Source: Cytidiella melzeri | Lineage: Eukaryota; Basidiomycota; Agaricomycetes; Polyporales; Irpicaceae | Direction of reading: 5' to 3' | Assembly: GCA_022592445.1 (NCBI GenBank) | Contig: JABYQR010000023.1 | Coordinates: 62,001 to 126,000 of the forward strand | Length of the DNA stretch: 64,000 nucleotides | Shown here: one piece after another, positions 25,047-34,766 of the stretch | How positions within the stretch are numbered: the stretch's first letter is position 1 | Layout of the letters: each line of letters begins with the position of its first letter | The notes under the pieces: generated by a model | The model's input: the letters and a program-made list of their open reading frames with translations, nothing else | Databases searched by the model: none | What the model was told of the DNA's origin: nothing | Made by a program: the position numbers and the translations under genes

Positions 25047-27060
25047 GTAGTCTTCTGCTCATGGGAATTGGCAACACTGACTAAATAGATAATAGGGACA
25101 ATTGGCTGCAAAAGTCTGATTCTGATGGGATCAACTGAAGGAGGGCACCAATGTAGCAAATTGCAAGAAGATGCTTGCTCTACATGACTCCCTGTTTGTT
25201 TGGAAATGCAAATGTGATCATTGGCTTTATATTGCTGCTGCACTTGCCTTGGGTGAATAAGATGTGTACAATGTACATTTTGAGTCTGGGCATTTGAGGT
25301 TACATCCAAGCTGGTCTGTATGTTTGGTGAATTACTTGTTTATGCATTGTACATAATGCTTTCAATATGTAGTTGATATTTGACGCCTGATCCCAAATGG
25401 TACTTGTATGAGCCTCAATGTCCAATGTCAGAGTCTACTTCTAGCAATCTGCCAGTGGCCACCTTGAAGAGCCATACAACTAGTTGTCACTTGCCCACAC
25501 TGTAACAGATAGAAATTTCCATAGACTGTTAATCATGTTTGTGCTGAGCACTCTTGTACCCTTTGAGCAGGATGATTGGCTTTACTTTGATAGGAGATAA
25601 GTACTGCAACAATGGCAATTTGAACTACTGATACACATCACGGTCAAACACATTCAGTGTATGTCCCAACATTTTTGTGAAAACCATGCTAGTACTATGT
25701 ACCAATTCCCACTTCCATTGTAGTAAAGCTGAATACAGGTTTACCCACAGATCTACTCACACATGTTTCTGCAGGTATGAAGAGTATTGGTTCTCCTACT
25801 CAAAGCTGTGTGTGTACTTGAGTGCTGGGTACCTGGGTACAGTTATCCACCATGCAAAGACAACTCATGGGTCAACTGCTGCTCACTGGCAAACCATTTG
25901 ATCTTACTATAGCCACAGAGTTGTACAGAAAGACTTGCAATTGACCCATCACACATGTATACTATAGACTAACCACAATTAATATGATAGACATGTTATA
26001 AATCATCCACCGTGCCAAGTGAGCTAATTCAAGTGTGACAGCAACTGGCACAGGAAGATAGAGATATGGGGCAACAAGGAAGATCTCTCTACAACAGCAG
26101 ACTATCAAGATTACAACCAAACTGAACAATGAGAGAGAAGTGGCAATGGAGAGGAACAACAAGTGAACCTGCATAGACAAATGACAAAGAAGGTACAGAT
26201 GATGGTGAGCAATGTGGATATGACAATGAAATAAGCTGCAGACCCAAGTTAGATTAGTATGGTAGAGAGCCTAGTACAAAGTGAATGTCACCTGAAAACC
26301 AGGAGGTAGAATTCTTAGGGAGCTACATGGCAAGTTTATACTCATCTCAGACAAGGATCCCTAATACCAGGTCTGTACTTGTAACACTGCTGTGAGAACA
26401 TATGGTGTGCTATGGTGTAAATTACCAGTACCTTCTATGATCATGTGACATGTCTGTCACATGTACTTGATCACATACAGGAGTTATGTGCCATCAATAA
26501 GATAAGATAAGGAAAATAAGAAGAAAAAAAAGGGAAAAAGTGCACATGTTCGTGACATTAGGATAGTGACAATTGAACAAAATCAACTCCGACAGGCAAT
26601 CATTACTTGACAATGCTTTGTAATATCTTTAAAGATCTGAATATTGAGATAGTAACATTGAAAATGGTACTACCATCAAGTTGCCTACATCAGGATCTAT
26701 CAGATATATCTTTCATAGATGCAACTGGTAACAATGTAGATGAACTTTGTGAGTATAAAATTTACCAGTTATAAGTTCACATTTTGTAGTATCATACTGT
26801 AATAGATTTTAACATGAAATCAAAGCGTATGCTAGATCTACTCTATGGCGCTGCACAAAAAATGGCTGGAAGAATAAATCAAGTGTAATGGCTCATGTGA
26901 CAGGCAAACTATTGCCAACTGGATGAATGCTTTGAGGCACATCACATTGAAGAAAAAGTGCACCTGCTATCATAGAAGTAATGACATTGTAATCAAACTT
27001 GAACATACTATGCAGGCTAGTAGATATGAATTTAACTTGCGTGGAATTCACTACATGGTG
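25047..27060. other. CpG-depleted non-coding DNA left of the Gypsy element
   Basis: About 2 kb with almost no CG dinucleotides (the stretch 25441-25620 has none) but many TG and CA, unlike the housekeeping parts of the window. No gene is supported. It continues on the other side of the Gypsy element, which interrupts it at the 5-bp duplication ACAGC. Confidence 0.6.
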
Positions 27061-27065
27061 ACAGC

Positions 27066-27821
27066 TGACACGGAGACAGGGCTCGACGTGACAAACAGGG
27101 ACACGATGTGGATGTCGACGAGGAGGTGGTGGCAGGCGTGAAGCACAATGCGTTCACCAGCTATCAAACTTATTCAGAAATCTAGCCCAGTAAAGACCAA
27201 GTTAGTATTGTGACTACCAGCTATGTAGTACAAGAGTGGGTTGCTTACCTAGCCCAGTAAAGACCAAGAGGTCGAGATGGGGGGCTAGGAGCGTACATGT
27301 AGCAGTATATATAGACTTCAGGGACCTGCGCACAGACCATGTTGAGGGCAGGCTTTGCAAGAAGCCGTGTGAACGGAGAACAAAAGAACTACCTAAAGGA
27401 GAACAATAGCTATTGTCTAGACCTTGCCAAGAACTCTACTCGTGAGAGAATCTATCTAAAAGGAGACCAACTATTGTATTCCATTCCCACACCTGTGAGA
27501 ACATCCTTCCATAAAGAGAACAATAAGGAAAGAACAAAAGGAGTCCATGTGGACGTCATTTATGACATCAAACCCTAGCTATGGGCTGAGCCATGTGTCT
27601 GTAGCCATGTGGTCTTACTTAAGCTAAGTCACATGCCAGTGTGACGTAGTAGCAAGTAATGTGACCGTGTGGAGCGTCTAAGCCACGTGATACGGGCGCT
27701 TAATAGACGTGCAAAGGAGTTTATGCAGAGAGAATTGAAACTAGGTTGTAGCCCGGAGTTTTACAGATAAAAACAAGAGGTAAATTGCGAAAATTAAGGG
27801 CTAGTCAGGCCATCCATGACA
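27066..27821 (-). repeat. 3' LTR of the Gypsy element
   Basis: Starts TGACACGGAGACAGG and ends CCATGACA. Carries a TATATATA motif at about 27305. A 79-aa frame inside (27339-27578) is identical in the other LTR and is not regarded as a gene. Confidence 0.93.
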
Positions 27822-27986
27822 TTACCCCCCTCCTAAAATCGAGCGTCCTCGCGAAGCATCACTGTTCTGTGGTGATAGAGGTCTTCTACCCGTCTACAGG
27901 GATTCAGCAGAATTGCCCCAATTGTCTAGTCAGAAGGATGCTAGGAAGTTTCTCCCCTTCTGGTGTCGTTGACTCGACGTTACCCG

Positions 27987-30900
27987 TCAGTGTGATGTTC
28001 TTGAGATATCCAGACCGATGTGTTTGCCTTCATCCCAGCTAAGATCGTATGTAGATGGATAGATCGTGCGAAGGAAAGCGGGGTCGGTCTGGGTATTGAA
28101 TTCCCGAAAGTGCGAGCGGAGATCCGCGAAGAGTGAAGCTTTGATGACCCGGGGCGCTCCGGGGTTTGCTTTGTAGAAGTCGTCAATTGCTTCTTGACTA
28201 TTCTCGAGGTTTTCTACTGGTTCCCAGCTATTGTGTCCGTCTGAATACCCTTCCCATTTGACAAGGAATTGCAATTTCTTCCAACGTCCGTGTAGCCTGC
28301 TGTCTAGCACCTTTTCGACGACGTACTGTTCTTCTCCTTCTATGACGATAGGATCAGGAGGTGGAAGTACATCTTTGCCGTTGTCGTGCCAGGGACTTAG
28401 ACGGTTGATGTGGAAGACGGGGTGGATTCTGAGATAGCTGGGTAGATCGAGCTTGTAGTCAAGTTCGCCGATACGTTCGATGACCTTGTATGGGCCGAGT
28501 TGTCGAGGACCGAGTTTAGGGGTAGCCTGATGAATCTGGACGTTCTTAGCGTTTAGCCAGACCATGTCCCCTACTTGGAAGACGCGTGGAGAACGTTTCT
28601 CAGACTCATAAAGTTGCTTCATCTTTTCTTTGCTTAGACGAAGAGCTGCTTCGGTCTCCTTTCGTACTCGAGCCATATTATCAAGGCGCTCATCAAGTGA
28701 AGGGATATTGCTTCGCTTGCCAACTGGTATAGTGAAGTCGGGGCGATATCCGTAGATGACTTCAAACGGTGTTTGTGAGTTACCCGCATGTACTCGCGAG
28801 TTGAGTGCAAACTCAGCCGCCGGCAGATGATCGACCCAGTCGTCTTGTCGTTGCTGACAGAATAGACGCAGATACTGTTCGATATCCTGGTTTTTGCGTT
28901 CGACTTTGCCATTTCCTTGCGGATGATAGGCGGTCGTAAAACCAGTCTCTATGCCTAGGCGGTGATAGAGCGCACGCATGAAGCGTGCTGCAAACTGGGG
29001 TCCTCGGTCAGAGAACACCTTCTTGGGAATGCCGTGAAGTCGGAATACTTCTTTGTAATGTAGATCGGCAATCCCCTCAGCGTTAACCTTAGTAGTAGTA
29101 GGGATGATGTGCGTTTGATCGGAGTAATGGTCGACGTAGACCGCGATCGAATCAAATCCCTTAGAGGGTGGCAGCTGAGTGATGAGATCTACTCCGACGT
29201 GTTCCCAAGGTCCGGCCGGAGTTTCCTGAGGCTGTAGTACTGCTTTAGGGTGTGGAGCTGACTTGTAGCGTTGGCAGCGATCACAACCTAGTACGTAAGT
29301 CTCGATGAAGGCATTCATCTTTGGCCACCAATAGTGTCGTGAGACTAGCTCTATGGTGCCGTGTTTGCCCGGATGACCAGCCGCGGGTGTGTCATGGCAA
29401 GATTTGACAATTTTGTAACGGAGCTCTTTGTTATTAGGGATATAAAGTTTTCCCTTGTAATAGATGAGTCCGTCACTCTCTTCCCATTCGAGTAAACCGC
29501 CGACAAGTTTGCGAGGACCCTTCTTTCGAAGGGTAGCGAGAGCTTGTGCGACTTCTGCTTCTTGTTCCGTGCATTCTCGGATCTTTGATTCGAGCGGAGA
29601 AGCAGTGGCAAGTGCACTGGTGGCGAGGATGCGGAAGTGTTCCGGTTTCAGTACCACCTGATCCTTGTTGTCTTCTTCGTCCGTGACAGCGTGAGAGTGA
29701 AGACGAGAGAGAGGATCAGCATGTATCATGGTACTACCGGGCTTGTGTACCAACACGAAGTCGAAGTCAGCCAAAAGTAATGACCAACGTGCTTGACGTC
29801 GAGTGAGGTGTTGCGCAGTCTTCCAGTACTGCAGGTTTGCATGATCTGTCCAGATCTCAAACGGTTCCTTGAGCCCCTCAAGGTAGTGGCGCCAATCTTT
29901 GAGAGCTTCGGTGATGGCTAACATCTCCCGATCAAAGATTTCGTAGTTACGTTCTGCTTCAGTCATAGATGCGGACCGGTAGGCGATAGGGTGGTAGAAT
30001 CCATCTTCCTTCGATTTCTGGGAGATGATTCCACCGGTCGTATAGCCCGAGGCATCAACTTCTAGACGTGTAGGGAGTTCAGGGTCCCAGACTGCCAAGA
30101 TAGGCTTAGTGGTAAAGGCCTTCTTTAGCAATGTGAAGGCAGTCTCTTGTGCTGGACCCCAGACGAACGGTACGTCCTTCTTAGTCAGGTCGTGTAGAGG
30201 CCGTGCGTGCTTTGAGAAGTCTTGAATGAAGCGGCGGTAGAAGTTGGCAAACCCGATGAATCCTCTGACTTCTTTGAGGTTCTTGGGTGTGGGCCACGTA
30301 GAAACTGCTTGGACTTTGACAGGGTCCATAGCTACTTCGCCGGCGCGAATGATCAATCCAAGGTACTCGATCTCAGATTTCTCAAACTCGCACTTTTCCG
30401 GACGAAGATACAGATCGTGCTGCTGGAGTCGCTCGAGGACTTCATGAACAACCTTGCGGTGCTCTGTCAGGTTGTTACTCCAGATCAAGATGTCATCTAG
30501 ATAGACAGCCACCTTGCCCTCGGCCACGAGGTCGGCGAAGATGTTGTCCATCAGAGCTTGGAAGGTAGCGGGTGAGTTCGTGAGACCGAAGAACATGACT
30601 TTAGGTTCGAAGAGTCCTCGGTTGGTAACGAAAGCCGCTTTGTACTCATCTCCTTCTTTGATGCGGACATTGTGATATCCCCAACGAACATCGAATTTGG
30701 TGAAGATCTTTGCACCCTTGAGCTTGTTGATGATGTCGGTGGCAAGCGGTAGAGGGTAGCGGTTTTTCACAGTGATGTCGTTGAGTTTTCGATAGTCCTG
30801 AATAAGTCGGAGTTTGTTATCCTTCTTTTTGATGAAGAAGACCGGAGAAGCCATCGGAGACTTAGAAGGCGTAATGTAACCTTTTGATAGGTTCTCCTGA

Positions 30901-31775
30901 ATGAACTTGTCAAGCTCGGCTTGTTCGTTCAGGGGCATAGGATAAACTTTCGATTTGATGGTCTCAGGAGCGTCTGGTTTGAGATCAATCGAATGGTCCC
31001 AGGGCTGATGCTGGGGTAGCCGATTAGACTCTTCCTCGGAGAAGACTTTAGCGTGTCTGTGATATTCTGATGGAACAATGTCTTCGAAGGAGCGCTGAGC
31101 TTTAGCTTCGTTTGCTTCGGCAGCAAGCTTAGTAGAATAGGTGAAGCCGGCCATACACCAGACTTCGTCAGTGGTGTCTTGGATAATACCGGCTTTGACC
31201 CACTGCCTACGTTCTTTGCGATTACCGTCAACCTTCTGGAAAGGTTCATCAGGAGATTCTTCCGAGCCGCTCGGAATTGTCATTTCTCCTTTTTCCCAGT
31301 TAACGGTAGGGTTTACGCGTTTGAGCCATGGTAGCCCAAGAATAACGTCTTCTGGACCTAAGTCCGTGACGAGAAACTCTGCCTTTTCTGTGTGGTCTCC
31401 AACTGTAAGTGTGAGGCGCACGAAGTGTGTTAATCCGCCCGCTTTGTTCTTAGTTCCGTCAATGTTGTGTAATGAGATGATCCTTTCAAGAGGGTGTTGG
31501 ATAATCTTATGCTTTTTGACGAACTGGTGACTGATGAACAAAGCCGTGGCTCCTGAGTCAATCATAGCAGGAACACGGATGCTTCTATTGAGACCTTTGA
31601 CTAGTACATGTACACGGAAATGAGAAGATAACCGATCTAGCGACGAGATAGTACATGAAGAGATAACAGACGACGGGCACGGAGTTGCTATGGTACACGA
31701 AGATGACGAGGTAGAAGACGAGGACGGGGTATCGGGGGGACTCGCAGCTGCGGCTTTGTCACGAGTCCGTTTCAA
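27987..31775 (-). CDS. pol: Gypsy pol polyprotein (protease, RT, RNase H, integrase, chromodomain)
   Basis: An uninterrupted frame of about 1262 aa. Aspartic protease: AMIDSGATALFIS near residue 70. Reverse transcriptase: LDKFIQENLSKGYI, IQDYRKLNDITVKN, YPLPL and the catalytic VYLDDILIWS. RNase H: TRLEVDASGYTTGG and ALKDWRHYLEG. Integrase: zinc-binding region with HDTPAAGHPGKHGT and CDRCQRYK, then GVDLITQLP, VFSDRGPQF and a GKVERKNQ Glu. C-terminal chromodomain: VEKVLDSR and QFLVKWEGYSDGHNSWEP. The order RT-RNase H-integrase defines Ty3/Gypsy, and the chromodomain defines chromoviruses, which target H3K9-methylated chromatin. There is no ATG at its beginning; the frame opens at TTG immediately after gag, so translation presumably depends on frameshifting from gag at the T run at 31773-31778. 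Confidence 0.95.
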   Translation of the reverse strand: MKRTRDKAAAASPPDTPSSSSTSSSSCTIATPCPSSVISSCTISSLDRLSSHFRVHVLVKGLNRSIRVPAMIDSGATALFISHQFVKKHKIIQHPLERIISLHNIDGTKNKAGGLTHFVRLTLTVGDHTEKAEFLVTDLGPEDVILGLPWLKRVNPTVNWEKGEMTIPSGSEESPDEPFQKVDGNRKERRQWVKAGIIQDTTDEVWCMAGFTYSTKLAAEANEAKAQRSFEDIVPSEYHRHAKVFSEEESNRLPQHQPWDHSIDLKPDAPETIKSKVYPMPLNEQAELDKFIQENLSKGYITPSKSPMASPVFFIKKKDNKLRLIQDYRKLNDITVKNRYPLPLATDIINKLKGAKIFTKFDVRWGYHNVRIKEGDEYKAAFVTNRGLFEPKVMFFGLTNSPATFQALMDNIFADLVAEGKVAVYLDDILIWSNNLTEHRKVVHEVLERLQQHDLYLRPEKCEFEKSEIEYLGLIIRAGEVAMDPVKVQAVSTWPTPKNLKEVRGFIGFANFYRRFIQDFSKHARPLHDLTKKDVPFVWGPAQETAFTLLKKAFTTKPILAVWDPELPTRLEVDASGYTTGGIISQKSKEDGFYHPIAYRSASMTEAERNYEIFDREMLAITEALKDWRHYLEGLKEPFEIWTDHANLQYWKTAQHLTRRQARWSLLLADFDFVLVHKPGSTMIHADPLSRLHSHAVTDEEDNKDQVVLKPEHFRILATSALATASPLESKIRECTEQEAEVAQALATLRKKGPRKLVGGLLEWEESDGLIYYKGKLYIPNNKELRYKIVKSCHDTPAAGHPGKHGTIELVSRHYWWPKMNAFIETYVLGCDRCQRYKSAPHPKAVLQPQETPAGPWEHVGVDLITQLPPSKGFDSIAVYVDHYSDQTHIIPTTTKVNAEGIADLHYKEVFRLHGIPKKVFSDRGPQFAARFMRALYHRLGIETGFTTAYHPQGNGKVERKNQDIEQYLRLFCQQRQDDWVDHLPAAEFALNSRVHAGNSQTPFEVIYGYRPDFTIPVGKRSNIPSLDERLDNMARVRKETEAALRLSKEKMKQLYESEKRSPRVFQVGDMVWLNAKNVQIHQATPKLGPRQLGPYKVIERIGELDYKLDLPSYLRIHPVFHINRLSPWHDNGKDVLPPPDPIVIEGEEQYVVEKVLDSRLHGRWKKLQFLVKWEGYSDGHNSWEPVENLENSQEAIDDFYKANPGAPRVIKASLFADLRSHFREFNTQTDPAFLRTIYPSTYDLSWDEGKHIGLDISRTSH

Positions 31776-33008
31776 AAAACCGCGTTGATTTTGGCTGCCA
31801 TCTCATCCATTTGCTTTTTCTGGATGTCCAGCATGTCCTTGAGAGCAGCAATCTTAGCATCCTTGTCATTGGATGCGTCTTGCTTTGGCGCAGTAGTGGT
31901 CGACGAGGTCGACGAGGTCGCAGCGACTTTTTGCCCCTTAGGGACACCTTGAAGCCGTTTCAGGCAAACTGCCCCCCAGTGACCGGTGCCACCGCAGTGG
32001 TTGCAGACCGGGTCATCGGGGTGCTTCGAGTCCCTCTTCTTGTGACTCTCAGATCCGCAAACCGAGCAGCGCTTGCTCATCTCCTTCTTCCATTTCTGGA
32101 AGATCTCCTGTTTGCCTAGACCCGCAAAGAGCGAGTCGAACGAGGCGGAGAAACGGGATGCGTCGATCTCCATCGCATTGGGGTCGCGGAACGCTTGCTG
32201 GTGGGACTTGCCATGTCCCGAGGAACTGTCTACCATGACTTTCCCGTGCTGTTGCGTAGATCGGCCAGCTGAGCATCTACTGCCTTGCACTGGTCCTTCA
32301 GTGCATCGTAGGTTGTGGCGCGGGTCTGGAAATAAGAGACGCGCTGAAGGTATTCCGTACTCAAGCTCGACTTGAGACGGTCGAAAAGGTCCTGCTGGCT
32401 CCAGCCAGTGCGAGGGGCCCAGGTCTCGAACTCCGAGATGTGGGCGGCGAATGTTTGTTACCCTGCTTCATGCCGGTAACCTTAGTCTTGGCCTCCATAC
32501 CGCGTCAATAGGCTCAAACTTTGCCTTGAAGGCCTCGATAAACGTGTCCCAGTCATTTCCAAATGCTGGTTTGCTATTGGCTAGCTCCTCGATGTGAGGA
32601 CGAGCCCAATCAGCTGCGTCTTCCTGCATGAAGGACAGGGCGCTGGTGATGAGTTTGTGAGGATCAAAGATCCTCGCGCCGTTGTTATCCACCGGACCTG
32701 TCCTTGGCGTCTGCTGGAAGAATGCTTGCCCTGATTCTGCGCCCAGACGATGAACGCGTGTCGGAAAGCTGGCTTCTGACGACGTTTTTCCCTTAAAAGA
32801 GACGGGCTTCTCGACAATACTCCGTTCTCGGGACGTATGCGTGGCCGCGGCGACGGCTGGTGCTGAACGGCTGCCAAAGCAGCCACTTGATTGGTGAGGT
32901 CAATCATCCTTGTGACAGGACGCCCAGTATATTTAGGACGTCTTGCTGGCTCAAATTGGCAACTGGGGCAGCTGGAGCAGCAGGGGCAGCGGGCTGGTTG
33001 GGGTCCAT
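31772..33008 (-). pseudogene. gag: Gypsy gag, interrupted by frameshifts
   Basis: The apparent start is ATGGACCCCAACCAGCC at 33008 (MDPNQPAAPAAP). Capsid-like sequence (FMQEDAADWARPHIEEL, WDTFIEAFKAKFEPIDA) and a nucleocapsid with zinc-knuckle-like Cys/His motifs (CSVCGSESH, CNHCGGTGHWGAVC) follow, but they lie in different frames: breaks are needed near 32915, between 32770 and 32690, and between 32480 and 32290. The last piece (32290-31772) is open and ends at a TGA overlapping the beginning of pol. With LTRs this similar, three gag breaks are unexpected. Either the copy was already defective when mobilised, or the assembly has small indels. Confidence 0.75.
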
Positions 33009-33124
33009 GTCTTCTTTGGTGATGAGTCGTCGATTTTCTTAGTAGAAGTGGTCGTCTGTGACCGCGCTCGAATCAAAGAAGTGGATGCAATTATCACAAA
33101 TCGTGGCAGGCAAAACTTTCTGGA

Positions 33125-33876
33125 CTATCTAATCCAGTTGAAGTAGCTATCTCTATTGACTATGTTAAGCTGGGCAAGAACTTTGCTATAATTCTTGCGA
33201 AGCTGTTTAAACGAGATCTTCCCAATTGCCTTGCAACCCCAGTCTAGAAGTTGCCACTCGCGGTCTGCTGTGACTGGCGCGAGTTCGTCAAGTCGATTGA
33301 GGAAGCGGTTGACTTTATTGACGAGGTGAAGCAGAGCGCGGCGGTGGTCGGGGTCCGCGCAATGGAGAAGTTCTTGAAGCTCAGTGAGAGCTTGTAGTCG
33401 TGTGTGGACAGCGGTGAGCTTAGGCTTGAAGATGCCTATGAGGTCGACTGATGACAACTTTTTGAAATCAAGGAGTACCGGTTTTGGTGCAGCGGGAGCG
33501 GGAGTGGGTGCAGGGAGCTTGGAAAGCCGCTCAGAGAGTGTGGGCTTGTGGATACGTTGCTCTGCTAAGGTGCGAGCACGTTCTCGGCAACGCGTTCTCC
33601 GTATGCTCTGGCAGAAGCGCGAAGTTGTCGATTTTCCTCGTACGAGGGGACGGTGAGAGTGATGCCTTTCACTGGCGGTTTCTTGGAGACGTAGTCGGCA
33701 ACGGCGACCAGGTCTTTGTCAGACCAGCAATGAGGTTGACCGCTCTTTCGCTTGGCAGCGAGAGCGTCAAAGAAGGAAGGCGGGAGGCACCTCTTGAGCT
33801 GAGGCTCGTTGGTAGTGAGGTCCTTAGACAAACGGGTGCGCGTGTCCTTAGGCACTAGACAACGCAGGGGGTTCAA
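33125..33876 (-). pseudogene. Extra reading frame between 5' LTR and gag, with one frame break
   Basis: Two open pieces (33876-33565, starting MNPLRCLVPKDTRTRLSK, and 33457-33125) continue one another if a single shift is allowed near 33560, giving a charged, helix-rich protein of roughly 250 residues with no Cys/His motif. It is not the capsid or nucleocapsid. Function unknown; it may be an additional upstream protein of this element family. Confidence 0.5.
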
Positions 33877-34005
33877 ACGGTCGACGTAAGTGGTAGCTCA
33901 ACGGTATGATGAGACCGGAGACGTACTCGTCAAACAGGAATAAACTTTTGTAAACGGTGGGGGAGGAGATATAAACCCAGGGGTTACACAACGATCTCGA
34001 CCTAA

Positions 34006-34761
34006 TGACACGGAGACAGGGCTCGACGTGACAAACAGGGACACGATGTGGATGTCGACGAGGAGGTGGTGGCAGGCGTGAAGCACAATGTGTTCACCAG
34101 CTATCAAACTTATTCAGAAATCTAGCCCAGTAAAGACCAAGTTAGTATTGTGACTACCAGCTATGTAGTACAAGAGTGGGTTGCTTACCTAGCCCAGTAA
34201 AGACCAAGAGGTCGAGATGGGGGGCTAGGAGCGTACATGTAGCAGTATATATAGACTTCAGGGACCTGCGCACAGACCATGTTGAGGGCAGGCTTTGCAA
34301 GAAGCCGTGTGAACGGAGAACAAAAGAACTACCTAAAGGAGAACAATAGCTATTGTCTAGACCTTGCCAAGAACTCTACTCGTGAGAGAATCTATCTAAA
34401 AGGAGACCAACTATTGTATTCCATTCCCACACCTGTGAGAACATCCTTCCATAAAGAGAACAATAAGGAAAGAACAAAAGGAGTCCATGTGGACGTCATT
34501 TATGACATCAAACCCTAGCTATGGGCTGAGCCATGTGTCTGTAGCCATGTGGTCTTACTTAAGCTAAGTCACATGCCAGTGTGACGTAGTAGCAAGTAAT
34601 GTGACCGTGTGGAGCGTCTAAGCCACGTGATACGGGCGCTTAATAGACGTGCAAAGGAGTTTATGCAGAGAGAATTGAAACTAGGTTGTAGCCCGGAGTT
34701 TTACAGATAAAAACAAGAGGTAAATTGCGAAAATTAAGGGCTAGTCAGGCCATCCATGACA
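34006..34761 (-). repeat. 5' LTR of the Gypsy element
   Basis: Identical to the 3' LTR except at 34091. It carries the element's promoter and is followed on the minus strand by TTAGGTCGAGATCG, in which I could not recognise a standard tRNA primer-binding site. Confidence 0.93.
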
Positions 34762-34766
34762 ACAGC

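Larger units (their letters stand above)
20941..25400 (+). repeat. Repeat block A: secreted-protein gene with flanks, split by a retroposed insertion
   Basis: From about 21100 to 21490 and again from 24210 to about 25320 this DNA aligns with block B (39870-41360), covering upstream sequence, gene and downstream sequence. The upstream motif GGAGATAAGTACT, with following similarity, occurs at 21041 and again downstream at 25593, so the unit itself sits between related direct repeats. The 2.7 kb between 21491 and 24209 is absent from block B, where the two sides are contiguous near 40085. The block is therefore a dispersed repeat family that carries a gene. Confidence 0.65.
27066..34761 (-). mobile_element. 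Ty3/Gypsy LTR retrotransposon of the chromovirus type, 7696 bp
   Basis: Two 756-bp LTRs (27066-27821 and 34006-34761) begin and end with TGACA on the plus strand, i.e. TG...CA on the coding strand too. ACAGC flanks the element at 27061-27065 and 34762-34766. The coding order on the minus strand is an extra 5' reading frame, gag with zinc knuckles, then pol with protease, reverse transcriptase, RNase H, integrase and chromodomain. I found one LTR difference (C at 27151, T at 34091), so the insertion is recent. The pol frame is intact but gag is broken, so this copy probably could not move alone. Confidence 0.95.

Noticed and set aside
27339..27578. 79-aa open frame, identical at 34279-34518
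   Set aside because: Lies entirely inside the LTR and is identical because the LTRs are; no protein family and wrong strand for the element.
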